Assembly: GCF_003952225.1 (NCBI RefSeq)
Contig: NZ_CP034437.1
Location: 3,344,501-3,408,500, forward strand
Direction of reading: 5' to 3'
Source of the DNA: Paenibacillus albus
Lineage (GTDB): Bacteria; Bacillota; Bacilli; Paenibacillales; Paenibacillaceae
Length of the DNA stretch: 64,000 nucleotides
In this document: in pieces, positions 25,412 through 35,710 of the stretch
How positions within the stretch are numbered: the first letter of the stretch is position 1
Layout of the letters: every line of letters begins with the position of its first letter
Program-made: the position numbers and the translations under genes
The notes under the pieces: generated by a model
Seen by the model: the letters and a program-made list of their open reading frames with translations, nothing else
What the model was told of the DNA's origin: nothing
Databases searched by the model: none

Positions 25412-28400
25412 ACAGAATGACAGCAAAGACAATAAAGATAAAACGCGTGTCTATGAATACGCAAAGTCGCTCAATATGAGCAGTAAAGAAATCATTACCA
25501 TTCTCAAGCGTCTCAATCTTCCTGTAAATAATCATATGAGCGTTATGGAGAATGAAATGGTCTCGAAAGTGGAAGGATTCTTCCGAGACATCAAAGCGAA
25601 TGCTGCAGCTAAACGCGCGCAGGAGAACGCGACGGTATCCGCAGCGGCAGGAGCTTCCAATAATAATCGTCCTTCGCAGCAAGGACAGCCAGATCGTAAG
25701 CCGCAGCAATCGAATCCGAATGCTGCGCAGCAATCTGGTCATGCTAACAAAAATACACAAGAAACGCAGGGGAATATGAACACAACAAATACACCATCAG
25801 CAGCGAATAACGCTGCTCAATCGGCTTCAAGCCCATCATCTACTACAGAGTCAGCTTCAAACTCAGCTTCTACAACAAACACACAACCTTCGACGGATGC
25901 ATCCAATCATTCTTCTTCTCAGCAGCGTCCGCAAGGTCAAGGACAAGGCGGTCGTCCGCAAGGCCAAGGCGGCCAACGTCAAGGCGGCTATCAAGGTAAT
26001 CGCCCGCAAGGTCAAGGTGGCGGCTATCAAGGTAACCGTCCACAAGGTCAAGGCGGCGGCTACCAAGGCAACCGTCCGCAAGGTCAAGGCGGCCAAGGTG
26101 GCAGCGGCTACCAAGGCAACCGTCCGCAAGGACAAAGCGGTCAAGGTGGCGGCGGCTACCAAGGTAATCGTCCACAAGGACAAAGCGGTCAAGGCGGCAG
26201 CGGCTACCAAGGTAATCGTCCACAAGGACAAAGCGGTCAAGGTGGCGGCGGCTACCAAGGCAACCGTCCGCAAGGACAAAGCGGTCAAGGTGGCGGCGGC
26301 TACCAAGGTAATCGTCCACAAGGACAAAGCGGTCAAGGTGGCGGCGGTTACCAAGGCAACCGTCCACAAGGTCAAGGCGGCAGTCAAGGCGGCGGCGGTG
26401 GTTTCCGCAACAATGCACCGCAGCAATCGTCAGGAAACCGCAGCAGCAGCAGTGCTTCTACACCTGCACGTACGTTTACGACGGAAGATAAGCGCAGAAC
26501 GAACCCAAAAGCTGCGAACAATTCGTTCAACAGCGTAAACAAACGTTTTGACGATAACCGTACGGGCAGCAATTTCAGCAAAAACCGCGGCGGCAAGAAC
26601 AATCGCGGCAGAGGTCAGCAACAGGTGTACAAAGAGAAGATTGACAATACACCTAAGAAAATTATTGTTCGTGGCACAATGACTGTTGGCGATCTTGCGA
26701 AGCTGCTGCATAAGGATGCTTCCGAAGTCATCAAGAAGCTCATTACGCTTGGCGTTATGGCGACGATCAACCAAGAGGTCGATCTGGATACCGTTCAACT
26801 TATCGCTACTGAATACGGTGTCGAAGTTGAAGTGAAGATTCCGGTTGAAGAAGATGCGTTCGAGACCTTCGAAGAGAAGGACGAAGATGATGTACTTGAG
26901 ACTCGTCCGGCAGTTGTTACAATCATGGGTCACGTTGACCATGGTAAAACGACGCTTCTTGATGCAATCCGCCATACGAATGTAACAAGCGGTGAGGCAG
27001 GCGGCATTACGCAGCATATCGGTGCGTACCAAGTCGAAATCAACCACAAGAAAATTACATTCCTTGATACACCAGGTCACGAAGCTTTTACGCTCATGCG
27101 TGCACGTGGTGCACAAGTTACGGATATTACGATTATCGTTGTTGCAGCGGACGACGGCGTTATGCCACAAACGGTTGAAGCCATCAACCATGCGAAAGCG
27201 GCAGGCGTACCAATCATCGTTGCAGTAAACAAAATTGATAAGCCAGGCGCTGACGTTGATAAAATCAAACAAAGCCTGACCGAATACGCGCTTGTTCCGG
27301 AAGAATGGGGCGGCGATACCATCTTCGTGAACGTGTCTGCGAAGCAGCGCACGAACCTCGAAGAATTGCTTGAAATGATCTTGCTCGTAGCTGAAGTGAA
27401 CGACTACAAAGCGAACCCGAACAAACGTGCTCGCGGTACGGTCATTGAAGCAGAGCTTGATAAAGGTAAAGGTCCGGTTGCACGTGTACTCGTTCAGCAC
27501 GGTACTCTTAAGATCGGGGACGCATTCGTTGCGGGTAACTGCTTCGGTCGTGTTCGTGCCATGGTCAATGACAAGGGCCGCAGACTGAAAGAAGCGGGTC
27601 CAAGTACGCCGATCGAGATTACTGGTCTAACGGAAGTACCGCAAGCGGGCGATCCGTTCCTCGTATTCGAAGATGAGCGTAAAGCGCGTGCTATCGCTGA
27701 CCGCCGTGCAATCAAGCAGCGTCAAGCTGACCTTGGCGCGAACTCGAGAGTAACGCTTGAAGATTTGTACAATCATATTAAAGAAGGCGAGATTAAAGAT
27801 CTGAACGTCATCATTAAAGGTGACGTACAAGGCTCCACTGAGGCGCTTAAAGGATCTCTTGCCAAGATTGATATTGAAGGCGTACGCGTTAAAATCATTC
27901 ACAGCGGTGCCGGCGCAATTACGGAATCCGATATCAACCTTGCTGCTGCATCGAGCGCAATCGTTATCGGCTTCAACGTTCGTCCTGAGCCGCAAGCACT
28001 TGCGACAGCCGAGCAAGAGAAAGTCGATATCCGTCTGCACAGCATCATCTACAACGTAATTGACGAAATCGAGCAAGCGATGAAAGGCATGCTGGATCCA
28101 ATCTTCAAAGAAGTTGTTATTGGTCAAGCAGAAGTGCGTAACTTGTTCAAAGTTACGAAAGTCGGCGTAATCGCTGGTTGTATGGTGACTTCTGGTAAAA
28201 TTACGCGTAACGCCAAAGCTCGCTTGATCCGCGGCGGTATCGTAGCATTCGAGGGCGAGATTGAGTCGATCAAACGCTTCAAGGATGATGTGAAAGAAGT
28301 GGCCCAAGGCTACGAGTGCGGTATTACGCTGGATAAGATGAATGACATCAAAGAAGGCGACGTCATTGAAGCCTACATCTTGGAGTCAGTAGAGAGGTGA
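25404..28400 (+). CDS. infB: Translation initiation factor IF-2 with expanded Gly/Gln repeat region
   Basis: GTPase that places initiator tRNA on the 30S subunit and promotes subunit joining. It is unusually long at 998 aa. Order: IF2_N domain (about 10-55), low-complexity Asn/Gln/Ser/Ala linker, nine copies of [10 protein letters not shown] (about 190-330), second IF2_N (about 420-475), G domain (GHVDHGKTT near 510, DTPGHE, NKID) and domains II-IV. TTG 25404 has GGAGGT 8 nt upstream; the GTG at 25380 lies before it. The catalytic part is ordinary; only the linker is unusual. Confidence 0.97.
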   Translation: MTKQNDSKDNKDKTRVYEYAKSLNMSSKEIITILKRLNLPVNNHMSVMENEMVSKVEGFFRDIKANAAAKRAQENATVSAAAGASNNNRPSQQGQPDRKPQQSNPNAAQQSGHANKNTQETQGNMNTTNTPSAANNAAQSASSPSSTTESASNSASTTNTQPSTDASNHSSSQQRPQGQGQGGRPQGQGGQRQGGYQGNRPQGQGGGYQGNRPQGQGGGYQGNRPQGQGGQGGSGYQGNRPQGQSGQGGGGYQGNRPQGQSGQGGSGYQGNRPQGQSGQGGGGYQGNRPQGQSGQGGGGYQGNRPQGQSGQGGGGYQGNRPQGQGGSQGGGGGFRNNAPQQSSGNRSSSSASTPARTFTTEDKRRTNPKAANNSFNSVNKRFDDNRTGSNFSKNRGGKNNRGRGQQQVYKEKIDNTPKKIIVRGTMTVGDLAKLLHKDASEVIKKLITLGVMATINQEVDLDTVQLIATEYGVEVEVKIPVEEDAFETFEEKDEDDVLETRPAVVTIMGHVDHGKTTLLDAIRHTNVTSGEAGGITQHIGAYQVEINHKKITFLDTPGHEAFTLMRARGAQVTDITIIVVAADDGVMPQTVEAINHAKAAGVPIIVAVNKIDKPGADVDKIKQSLTEYALVPEEWGGDTIFVNVSAKQRTNLEELLEMILLVAEVNDYKANPNKRARGTVIEAELDKGKGPVARVLVQHGTLKIGDAFVAGNCFGRVRAMVNDKGRRLKEAGPSTPIEITGLTEVPQAGDPFLVFEDERKARAIADRRAIKQRQADLGANSRVTLEDLYNHIKEGEIKDLNVIIKGDVQGSTEALKGSLAKIDIEGVRVKIIHSGAGAITESDINLAAASSAIVIGFNVRPEPQALATAEQEKVDIRLHSIIYNVIDEIEQAMKGMLDPIFKEVVIGQAEVRNLFKVTKVGVIAGCMVTSGKITRNAKARLIRGGIVAFEGEIESIKRFKDDVKEVAQGYECGITLDKMNDIKEGDVIEAYILESVER
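25922..26405 (+). repeat. In-frame tandem repeat within infB
   Basis: Nine copies of a unit encoding [10 protein letters not shown] plus Gly/Ser/Gln spacers. The first are about 36 bp apart and the later ones 48 bp (unit [16 protein letters not shown]). Units are near-identical at DNA level, differing at third positions, which points to recent slippage or recombination. Confidence 0.9.
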
Positions 28401-28407
28401 TTAACCT

Positions 28408-28764
28408 ATGGCAAAAGTCCGCGTAGGACGTGTAGGTGAACAAATTAAGAAAGAATTAAGCCAGCTCATCCAAACGGAGCTTAAAGATCCGCGAATTGGC
28501 TTTATTACCGTAACTGGCGTCGATCTGACGAACGATATGTCCCAAGCACGGATTTACCTTAGCGTGCTTGGCAGTGACGAGCAGAAGGAGGAGACGCTGA
28601 AAGCACTTGCCCGCGGCAAAGGCTTCCTGCGCTCCGAGCTCGGCAAGCGGATTCGATTCCGGCATACGCCTGACTTGCTGTTCAAGTTTGACAGCAGTAT
28701 TGAATACGGCAGCCGGATCGAATCACTGCTCACTGATATTAACGGCGGGAGTGTTCAGCAATGA
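28408..28764 (+). CDS. rbfA: Ribosome-binding factor A
   Basis: Required for 16S rRNA 5'-end processing and late 30S maturation, notably in the cold. The 118-aa protein has the KH-like fold signatures RVGEQIKKELSQLIQ, DPRIGFITVTGVDLTNDMSQA and RIRFRHTPDLLFKFD. It starts 7 bases after infB. B. subtilis has ylxP between infB and rbfA; it is absent here. Confidence 0.97.
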   Translation: MAKVRVGRVGEQIKKELSQLIQTELKDPRIGFITVTGVDLTNDMSQARIYLSVLGSDEQKEETLKALARGKGFLRSELGKRIRFRHTPDLLFKFDSSIEYGSRIESLLTDINGGSVQQ

Positions 28765-29771
28765 CCGCCGGGGATTCTGCAGCGTTCTCGGTTACTTACC
28801 TTGAGCAGCTTCAGAAGGCGCTTGATTTCATTCGAGACGGCAATCGGTTTCTTGTCGTCTCGCATGTACAGCCAGATGGCGATGCCATCAGCTCAACGAT
28901 TGTTGTAGGCTGGCTGCTTGAGCAGCTTGGCAAGCAAGCGGTCTTGATGAATGAAGGCAAAGTACCTGTCCGCCTTCAATTTATGGACAGGTCTGCAATG
29001 ATTATCAATTACAGCCTTTCGCAGCCGACTGAGAAATTCGATCGTATTATCGCGATTGATTGCGCCGATTTCCGGCGGATCGGACTTGTAAGCACGCTAT
29101 TTACCGAAGACGCACAGCTTCTTAATATTGATCATCATCCGACTAATGATGCGTTCGGTGCGGCAAACCTGATCCGAGTTGATGCGGCTGCAACGGTTGA
29201 AATTTTATATGATCTAATTGAGCATGGTGCAATCCCACTTGATAAAGAAGCAGCAACCGCCGTTTATACCGGTCTTTTAACGGATACTGGCGGTTTCCGC
29301 TACTCCAACACAACTCCGCGAGTTATGCACATTGCTTCGCGGATGCTTGCTGAAGGAGCACCGGCTCATTTTATAGCGAATCTTCTGCTTGAGAAGATGA
29401 CGAAGGCGCAATTGCTTATTCTGCAGCGTGGACTTAGCCGTCTTTTGTTCTCGGAGGATAACAAGATTGCTTCACTTTACATTACATATGCGGATATGGC
29501 AGAAACAGGCGCAGTCGGCGATGATCTTGAAGGGCTCGTCAACTATGCGCTTAATGTGGAAGGTGTAGAAGTTGGCATTTTGCTCAAAGAAACCGAGAAT
29601 GGCGAAGTGAAAGTAAGTATGCGTTCTGCCGGCATGGTAGACGTATCTGCAATCGCGCAATCATTCGGTGGTGGAGGGCATGTCCGTGCAGCTGGCTGTA
29701 GGCTTGAGCATGGCATTCTCGAAACGACCACATTAGTAGTAAATGCAGTAAGAGAGGCGCTGGATAAATGA
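28761..29771 (+). CDS. nrnA: Bifunctional oligoribonuclease / pAp phosphatase NrnA
   Basis: DHH/DHHA1 phosphoesterase that degrades nanoRNA to mononucleotides and hydrolyses 3'-phosphoadenosine 5'-phosphate. The 336-aa protein shows VSHVQPDGDAISS, IAIDCADFRRIG, DHHPTND and the C-terminal substrate motif GGGHVRAAG. It overlaps rbfA by 4 bases and truB by 4 bases. Presence inside the translation operon links RNA decay with ribosome maturation genes. Confidence 0.94.
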   Translation: MTAGDSAAFSVTYLEQLQKALDFIRDGNRFLVVSHVQPDGDAISSTIVVGWLLEQLGKQAVLMNEGKVPVRLQFMDRSAMIINYSLSQPTEKFDRIIAIDCADFRRIGLVSTLFTEDAQLLNIDHHPTNDAFGAANLIRVDAAATVEILYDLIEHGAIPLDKEAATAVYTGLLTDTGGFRYSNTTPRVMHIASRMLAEGAPAHFIANLLLEKMTKAQLLILQRGLSRLLFSEDNKIASLYITYADMAETGAVGDDLEGLVNYALNVEGVEVGILLKETENGEVKVSMRSAGMVDVSAIAQSFGGGGHVRAAGCRLEHGILETTTLVVNAVREALDK

Positions 29772-30688
29772 TGGATGGCATCTTGGCGGTCTGGAAGCCA
29801 GCTGGCTGGACCTCTCACGACGTCGTAGCAAAAGTAAGAAGAATAATTAAAGTGAAGCGCATCGGTCATACAGGCACACTCGATCCCGATGTGACGGGCG
29901 TGCTTCCGCTTTGCATTGGCAGAGCGACACGTGTTGTCGAGTATGTGCAAGAGCGTCCGAAGAGTTATGAAGCGGAGATGAAATTCGGCATTGCTACGGA
30001 TACGGAAGATGTGTCAGGCACAGTGCTGACCGAGCTTCCTTCCGTAACGATCACGGAGGACGATATCCGCCGGGTGCTTGCAACGTTTATCGGCGATATT
30101 GAACAGGTGCCTCCGATGTTTTCTGCGGTGAAGGTAGACGGTAAGCGGCTCTACGAGCTTGCCCGGGAAGGACAAGTTGTTGAACGGAAGTCGAGAGTGG
30201 TTACAATCCACAAGCTCGAACTGCTGGAGATGAAGCTGGATCAGCCTCATCCGACAATTCGTTTCTCGGTGGAATGTTCCAAGGGTACTTACATTCGCAC
30301 ACTTTGCGTTGATATCGGACAAGCGCTCCATGTTCCAGCCGTAATGGTGAAATTGACGCGGACGATGTCTGGTGGTTTCACGGAAGCGGACTGCTTCACA
30401 CTCGAAGATATTGCACAGCTCATGGCGTCTGGGGATCTCGTGTCAAAGCTGACACCTGCTGATCAAGCGATTGATCATTTTCCTCGCGCGACAGTGAGCA
30501 GTGACAATGTTCAGCGTGCTTTTCAAGGTAAACGTATCGCACTTCACTCTTTGCTCGAGCATGATCCATTCGAAGCGGATGCGATTATTCGACTATATGG
30601 GGAAGACGGAACGTTCGCTGGTTTATTCGAGCAAGATCAAGAAACAGCGTCGCTTAAAGGTGTGAAAGTTTTCACGCCTACAGCGTAA
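29768..30688 (+). CDS. truB: tRNA pseudouridine-55 synthase
   Basis: Isomerises U55 in the T-loop of tRNAs. The 306-aa protein has WKPAGWTSHDVV, the catalytic-Asp motif GTLDPDVTGVLPLCIGRATR and the PPMFSAVKVDGKRLYELAR segment, followed by a C-terminal extension. ATG 29768 overlaps the nrnA stop; a second ATG at 29771 is equally possible. Confidence 0.97.
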   Translation: MMDGILAVWKPAGWTSHDVVAKVRRIIKVKRIGHTGTLDPDVTGVLPLCIGRATRVVEYVQERPKSYEAEMKFGIATDTEDVSGTVLTELPSVTITEDDIRRVLATFIGDIEQVPPMFSAVKVDGKRLYELAREGQVVERKSRVVTIHKLELLEMKLDQPHPTIRFSVECSKGTYIRTLCVDIGQALHVPAVMVKLTRTMSGGFTEADCFTLEDIAQLMASGDLVSKLTPADQAIDHFPRATVSSDNVQRAFQGKRIALHSLLEHDPFEADAIIRLYGEDGTFAGLFEQDQETASLKGVKVFTPTA

Positions 30689-30725
30689 GTTGTTAGTGAA
30701 CATCATAAAGCAGGTGTGACTGCAG

Positions 30726-31679
30726 ATGGAAATCATCTCATTACAATACCCGATCGCTTCTGCACAGCTCGTGCAGCAGGCTTTGCCAAAGGCGCTTGCG
30801 ATCGGTCATTTCGACGGGGTACACCGCGGGCATCAGAATGTCATCCGCCGCGCGGTAGAATTGGCGAAGGCAAACGGGCTTCAAAGTGCGGTTATGACCT
30901 TTCATCCACATCCGAAGGAAGTGCTTGGCCAGAGCGGGCAGTATGCAGTCAGCCTGACACCGCTAGAGGACAAGATTGAACGGTTCCGTCGTATTGGGGT
31001 CGACGTGGTCTATATCGTTACGTTCGATTTGAACTTTGCTGGCGTATCGCCGGAAGATTTCGTAAGTCAGGTGCTGCGTCCACTTCATGTGAGAAAGGCC
31101 GTTGTCGGCTTTGACTTCACGTTCGGAGCAAAAGGTGCAGGTAAGCCGGAAACGTTATGGGCTCTTGGAGAGCCGGACATCGAGGTGGAAATTGTGGATC
31201 CTTTCATGCAAGACGGCGATAAAGTAAGCAGCACGCTCATTCGAGAAGCGCTGCAGGATGGCCGTCCAGAAGCGGCAGAGCAGCTTCTTGGCGAGCCTTA
31301 TCAAGTTCGCGGAACTGTCATCCATGGGGAAGGCAGAGGGCGGACAATCGGATTTCCGACGGCCAACATCCGGCCGGAAGCTGGTTTTCTCGTTCCAAGG
31401 CAAGGTGTTTACGCCATTATGGTTCATGTGGAAGGCAAGCGGATGCCAGGCGTTCTAAATATTGGCGTCAAGCCAACCTTCCATGAGAAGCTGCCGGAAC
31501 CGGTTATGGAAGCGCATTTGTTTGACTTTAGCGGCGATCTGTATGAGAAGACGATTACGGTCGAGTTCATCGCATTCCTTCGTACGGAGAAGAAATTCGG
31601 TTCGATCGATGAATTGATTAGCCAGATCAAAGCAGATTCGGATAAAGCGCGCAATGTTTTGACAGCCTATAATAAGTAA
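30726..31679 (+). CDS. ribF: Bifunctional riboflavin kinase / FAD synthetase
   Basis: Converts riboflavin to FMN and FMN to FAD. The 317-aa protein has the N-terminal nucleotidyltransferase motif IGHFDGVHRGHQNVI and the C-terminal kinase motif GRTIGFPTANI. It is the usual neighbour between truB and rpsO. Confidence 0.97.
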   Translation: MEIISLQYPIASAQLVQQALPKALAIGHFDGVHRGHQNVIRRAVELAKANGLQSAVMTFHPHPKEVLGQSGQYAVSLTPLEDKIERFRRIGVDVVYIVTFDLNFAGVSPEDFVSQVLRPLHVRKAVVGFDFTFGAKGAGKPETLWALGEPDIEVEIVDPFMQDGDKVSSTLIREALQDGRPEAAEQLLGEPYQVRGTVIHGEGRGRTIGFPTANIRPEAGFLVPRQGVYAIMVHVEGKRMPGVLNIGVKPTFHEKLPEPVMEAHLFDFSGDLYEKTITVEFIAFLRTEKKFGSIDELISQIKADSDKARNVLTAYNK

Positions 31680-31694
31680 TCGTCGTGATCGGTA

Positions 31695-31724
31695 TTTACT
31701 TTTGATAGGCGGGTATGCTATACT
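31695..31724 (+). promoter_or_regulatory. Predicted sigma-A promoter of rpsO
   Basis: TTTACT (31695-31700), an 18-nt gap and TATACT (31719-31724), followed by a ~120-nt leader. Confidence 0.5.
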
Positions 31725-31740
31725 CTTTTAGGTCGCGTAC

Positions 31741-31755
31741 ACATACTTCGTATGT
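31741..31755 (+). promoter_or_regulatory. Hairpin in the rpsO leader
   Basis: ACATAC (31741-31746) and GTATGT (31750-31755) form a small hairpin near the predicted 5' end of the rpsO mRNA. S15 is known to regulate its own leader in several bacteria; whether this stem takes part is not shown. Confidence 0.35.
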
Positions 31756-31850
31756 TGCTCGCGCACCACTAGAACCTTAGCTTGGCCTGCTCGAGATTCA
31801 CCGACGGCGGCGAGGCTAATGGCGATTATGATAGAAGGAGGTGAATACGG

Positions 31851-32120
31851 ATGGCAATTACTCAAGAGGTTAAACACCAATTGATTGACGAGCACAAAAC
31901 ACACGCGAACGATACTGGTTCTCCAGAAGTTCAAATCGCTATCCTGACGAAAAACATCGTCAACTTGACAGATCACCTACGGACGCACAAGAAAGATCAC
32001 CACTCGCGCCGCGGTCTGCTTAAGATGGTTGGTCAACGTCGTAAACTGTTGGCTTACCTTAAGAACAAAGATGTTAAACGTTATAGCGCATTGATCGAAA
32101 AACTCGGCCTTCGCCGATAA
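31851..32120 (+). CDS. rpsO: 30S ribosomal protein S15
   Basis: Primary-binding small-subunit protein contacting 16S rRNA. The 89-aa protein is the standard length with [22 protein letters not shown] and the [19 protein letters not shown] signature. A strong GAAGGAGGTGA precedes the ATG. The rpsO-pnp pairing is widely conserved. Confidence 0.98.
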   Translation: MAITQEVKHQLIDEHKTHANDTGSPEVQIAILTKNIVNLTDHLRTHKKDHHSRRGLLKMVGQRRKLLAYLKNKDVKRYSALIEKLGLRR

Positions 32121-32136
32121 TAGATGCGGGTATAAG

Positions 32137-32196
32137 AGCAACCTGGTTGTTAAGCCGCCTGGGATTCCAGGCACGCTGCACTGGGTTGCTTTTTAT
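32137..32196 (+). terminator. Terminator after rpsO
   Basis: AGCAACC (32137-32143) pairs with GGTTGCT (32184-32190), enclosing an inner hairpin GCCTGG/CCAGGC (32157-32172), then TTTTTATAA. It separates rpsO from pnp. Confidence 0.8.
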
Positions 32197-32365
32197 AAAT
32201 GTTTGCATACATATTGATTTTGAACCGCTCCACGTCATTGAGGAGCTTTTCTTATATATTGTTTTATTGCAGGAAATGGTAAGTGAGTACGCGAATGGAA
32301 ACCATAGAAGACTGACAATCGAGTACCTTGAGTGAGGTATAGCGGTTGCGGTGAGGAGGATTATT

Positions 32366-34471
32366 ATGCTTCAGCGTGTAGAAACAACATTGGGCGGCCG
32401 CCCGTTCGTACTTGAGACAGGCCGTCTCGCTAAGCAAGCTAATGCGGCAGTTACCGTGAAATACGGCGAAACTGTTGTACTTTGTACGGTCGTTGCATCG
32501 AATGAACCAAAGAATCTTGATTTTTTCCCGCTGACGGTGAATTACGAAGAGCGTTTGTACGCGGTTGGTAAAATCCCGGGCGGTTTCATTAAACGTGAAG
32601 GTCGTCCGAGCGAGAAAGCTATTCTTTCAAGCCGTCTGACAGACCGTCCGATTCGCCCATTGTTCCCCGAAGGCTTCCGGAACGAAGTGCAAATCGCGAA
32701 CATCGTCATGAGCGTTGACCAGGACTGCTCACCGGAAATCGCAGCAATGATCGGTACATCCGCTGCACTGAGCATCTCCGATCTTCCGTTTAACGGTCCA
32801 ATCGGTGGTGTCATTGTTGGCCGCATCGACGGCCAGTTCATCATCAATCCGACGGTTGAGCAGAACGCGAAGAGTGACATCTTCGTCGTTGTTTCCGGAA
32901 CGAAGGATGCCATCATGATGGTAGAAGCGGAAGCAAACGAAGTGTCTGAAGAAGTGATGCTCGAAGCGATCATGTTCGGACATGACGAAATTAAACGTAT
33001 CGTGACAACGATCGAAGAACTGGTGGGTCTCGCTGGCAAGGCTAAGCTCCAAGTGAAGCTTCATGCAGTTAACGAGTCGGTTGACGAAGCGGTTCGCGCT
33101 TTCGCTCAGGGTCGCCTTGTTGAAGCGGTTCGTGTCGTTGAGAAGCATGCACGTCAAGAAGCGATTGACGCAGTCAATGCTGATGCTGTTGCTCATTTCG
33201 AAGCGGAGTATGCTGAAACGCCTGAGCTTCTCGGCGACGTGAAAGAAGTGCTTTATGACATCGTCAAAGAAGAAGTTCGCCGTTTGATCACTCATGATAA
33301 GGTTCGTCCGGATGGACGGGCATTGTCCGAAATTCGTCCAATTGAATGCGACGTTGCGATCCTGCCGCGTACGCATGGTACTGGCTTGTTCACACGTGGA
33401 CAAACACAAGCGCTTAGCGTTTGTACGCTTGGTGCACTAGGCGATGTTCAAATTCTCGACGGTATTGACCTGACAGAAACAAAACGTTTCATGCACCACT
33501 ACAACTTCCCGCCGTTCAGCGTTGGTGAAGCGAGACCGCTTCGTCCTCCAGGCCGTCGTGAAATTGGTCACGGTGCTCTTGGTGAGCGCGCGTTGTCGAA
33601 GGTTATCCCAAGTGAAACGGAATTCCCATACACGATCCGTCTTGTATCCGAGGTGTTGGAATCCAATGGTTCCACTAGCCAAGCAAGTATTTGCGCAAGC
33701 ACACTTGCGATGATGGATGCGGGCGTTCCAATTAAAGCACCGGTTGCAGGTATTGCAATGGGTCTGATCAAAGACGGCGATCACTTCTCCATCCTGTCTG
33801 ATATTCAAGGTATGGAAGATCATCTCGGCGATATGGACTTTAAAGTTGCAGGTACTCCAGCTGGCGTAACTGCGATCCAAATGGACATCAAGATCAATGG
33901 TATTGATCGTGCGATCCTGTCGCAAGCACTGGAGCAAGCGCGCGAAGGCCGTATGCACATTTTGGGCAAAATGAATGAAGTGATGCAAACTCCGCGTACA
34001 AGCTTGTCGCAATACGCGCCTAAGATTGTTATCATGAAAATTCACCCAGATAAAATCCGTGACGTTATCGGCTCCGGCGGTAAAATCATCAACAAAATCA
34101 TTGATGAAACCGGCGTTAAAATCGATATCGAGCAAGACGGTACTGTGTTCATCGCGTCTTCCAATGCAGAAGCGAATGAGCGTGCGAAACAAATTATCGA
34201 AGGCATCGTTCGTGAAGTTGTCGTGGGCGAGGTTTACCTCGGTACAGTTAAGCGGATCGAGAAATTCGGCTGCTTCGTTGAAATTCTTCCGAACAAAGAC
34301 GGATTGGTGCACATCTCACAGATCTCTTCTGAGCGCGTAGCGAAGGTAGAAGATGTAGTGAAGATCGGCGATCAAATTACGGTGAAAGTAACTGAAATTG
34401 ATGCGCAAGGCCGAATTAACCTTTCCCGCAAAGTGCTGCTGACACCAGAAGTGCCAGCGCAACAATCATAA
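32366..34471 (+). CDS. pnp: Polyribonucleotide nucleotidyltransferase (PNPase)
   Basis: Phosphorolytic 3'-5' exoribonuclease of the RNA degradation machinery. The 701-aa protein has two RNase PH domains (first from residue 1, second with [17 protein letters not shown] and RGQTQALS), then a KH domain ([21 protein letters not shown]) and an S1 domain ([20 protein letters not shown]). GTG 32351 is in frame but precedes the GAGGAGG at 32353-32359; ATG 32366 is the start. Confidence 0.98.
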   Translation: MLQRVETTLGGRPFVLETGRLAKQANAAVTVKYGETVVLCTVVASNEPKNLDFFPLTVNYEERLYAVGKIPGGFIKREGRPSEKAILSSRLTDRPIRPLFPEGFRNEVQIANIVMSVDQDCSPEIAAMIGTSAALSISDLPFNGPIGGVIVGRIDGQFIINPTVEQNAKSDIFVVVSGTKDAIMMVEAEANEVSEEVMLEAIMFGHDEIKRIVTTIEELVGLAGKAKLQVKLHAVNESVDEAVRAFAQGRLVEAVRVVEKHARQEAIDAVNADAVAHFEAEYAETPELLGDVKEVLYDIVKEEVRRLITHDKVRPDGRALSEIRPIECDVAILPRTHGTGLFTRGQTQALSVCTLGALGDVQILDGIDLTETKRFMHHYNFPPFSVGEARPLRPPGRREIGHGALGERALSKVIPSETEFPYTIRLVSEVLESNGSTSQASICASTLAMMDAGVPIKAPVAGIAMGLIKDGDHFSILSDIQGMEDHLGDMDFKVAGTPAGVTAIQMDIKINGIDRAILSQALEQAREGRMHILGKMNEVMQTPRTSLSQYAPKIVIMKIHPDKIRDVIGSGGKIINKIIDETGVKIDIEQDGTVFIASSNAEANERAKQIIEGIVREVVVGEVYLGTVKRIEKFGCFVEILPNKDGLVHISQISSERVAKVEDVVKIGDQITVKVTEIDAQGRINLSRKVLLTPEVPAQQS

Positions 34472-34493
34472 TGAATGCCGTTTGAATGTAGAG

Positions 34494-34521
34494 GAGACAG
34501 ATGAGAATCTGTCTCTTTTTT
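34494..34521 (+). terminator. Terminator after pnp
   Basis: GAGACAGAT (34494-34502) and ATCTGTCTC (34507-34515), 4-nt loop, followed by TTTTTT. Confidence 0.9.
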
Positions 34522-34610
34522 GTTTGCTTCAAAAAAAGATGCGTTTCGTTTGCTTACTCATATTGTTGTCCGAGCCATAATAAGATGTAGGAGAAAGGGT
34601 GGGACAACGT

Positions 34611-35603
34611 ATGAAGCTGAAGAAAGCACTTGTGATGGCAGTACTGATGTGTGCGCTGGTGTTTACGGTGCGGTTGAACGAGCCGCTTTCCATATATGTC
34701 GCCGCAATGAAGCATGGAGATGCGACTACACATATACAAGCCTTCGATGCGGCATCCGGGCAAACATCGCTGCGGGACATGATTGAAACGGAGGCGCAGA
34801 AGAAGAGAGTAGCGGCGGTTGATGCAATGATCGACCGAGTGTGGAAAGCTATTCCGGGCTACAATGGGCTCGAGATTGACGTTGAGAAGACTTACCTTCT
34901 AATGAAGAATGCTCCGGAGGATGCCCCAATCCGGTATGTCTATAAGGAAGTGGAGCCCAAGATCAGCTTAGATTCACTCGGACGGCATCCGATCTATAAG
35001 GGCAATCCGAATAAACCGATGGTTGCGCTGATGATTAACGTCGCATGGGGCAATGAGTATATCCCATCCATGCTGGCGACATTGAAGAAAGAGAATGTGA
35101 AAGCGACTTTCTTTCTGGATGGCTCATGGCTTAAGAAGAACACTGATGTTGCGAAGACGATTCAAGCAGCCGGACATGAAATCTCCAATCATGCATATAC
35201 CCATCCGAATATGAGTCAGTTAGACCGCCGTTCTGCATATAATCAAATTGCGAAGACGGAAGCGCTGCTCCAAGCTACTTTACATGTAAAGAACAAATGG
35301 TTTGCGCCGCCTTCCGGCGATTTCAATCAGATGACGGTAGACGTGGCGGCAGAGCAGGGCCTTAAGACGGTGCTATGGACACTCGATACGGTCGATTGGA
35401 AGCATCCGCCAGCTTATTCCATCATCCGCAAAATCCGCACTCGGGTGGAGCCAGGCTCTCTGATTCTAATGCATCCGACGGATTCCTCAAGCAGCGCGCT
35501 CGAGGGCATCATTACGGCCATTAAACAGAAAGGATTGAGGCTAGGGACGGTAAGTGAGACGCTTTCCTCCAAAAGAGTGGCTTTAGTTGAGGCAGCACCA
35601 TAA
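34611..35603 (+). CDS. ylxY: YlxY-type polysaccharide deacetylase-fold protein, probably inactive
   Basis: Exported or membrane-anchored protein (330 aa) with an N-terminal hydrophobic segment (about 6-22) and a NodB-homology domain (about 140-320). Position between pnp and the M16 peptidase matches B. subtilis ylxY. The first NodB motif, normally containing the metal/base Asp pair (TFDDG), reads ALMINVAWGN here, so both Asp are missing. The second motif keeps its histidines (NHAYTHP), and APPSG and LMHP segments remain. I infer a binding rather than deacetylating protein. The ATG at 34611 follows GGGTGGG; an in-frame GTG at 34599 is less likely. Confidence 0.88.
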   Translation: MKLKKALVMAVLMCALVFTVRLNEPLSIYVAAMKHGDATTHIQAFDAASGQTSLRDMIETEAQKKRVAAVDAMIDRVWKAIPGYNGLEIDVEKTYLLMKNAPEDAPIRYVYKEVEPKISLDSLGRHPIYKGNPNKPMVALMINVAWGNEYIPSMLATLKKENVKATFFLDGSWLKKNTDVAKTIQAAGHEISNHAYTHPNMSQLDRRSAYNQIAKTEALLQATLHVKNKWFAPPSGDFNQMTVDVAAEQGLKTVLWTLDTVDWKHPPAYSIIRKIRTRVEPGSLILMHPTDSSSSALEGIITAIKQKGLRLGTVSETLSSKRVALVEAAP

Positions 35604-35710
35604 TTTTGATATAGTGGAGACATTGTATTTCTGCTTCTATTGCAGCACCATAAAATGATAACTGCTCGAACGATCAGGCAGACAGCAGAAACGTGTAGGA
35701 GGAATTGCAC

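Noticed and set aside
25863-26538. Long frames on both strands over the infB repeat (about 180-213 codons)
   Set aside because: They are Leu/Ala- or Lys/Ala-repeat products of the 48-bp tandem repeat read in other frames, with no ribosome-binding site; the infB frame explains the region.
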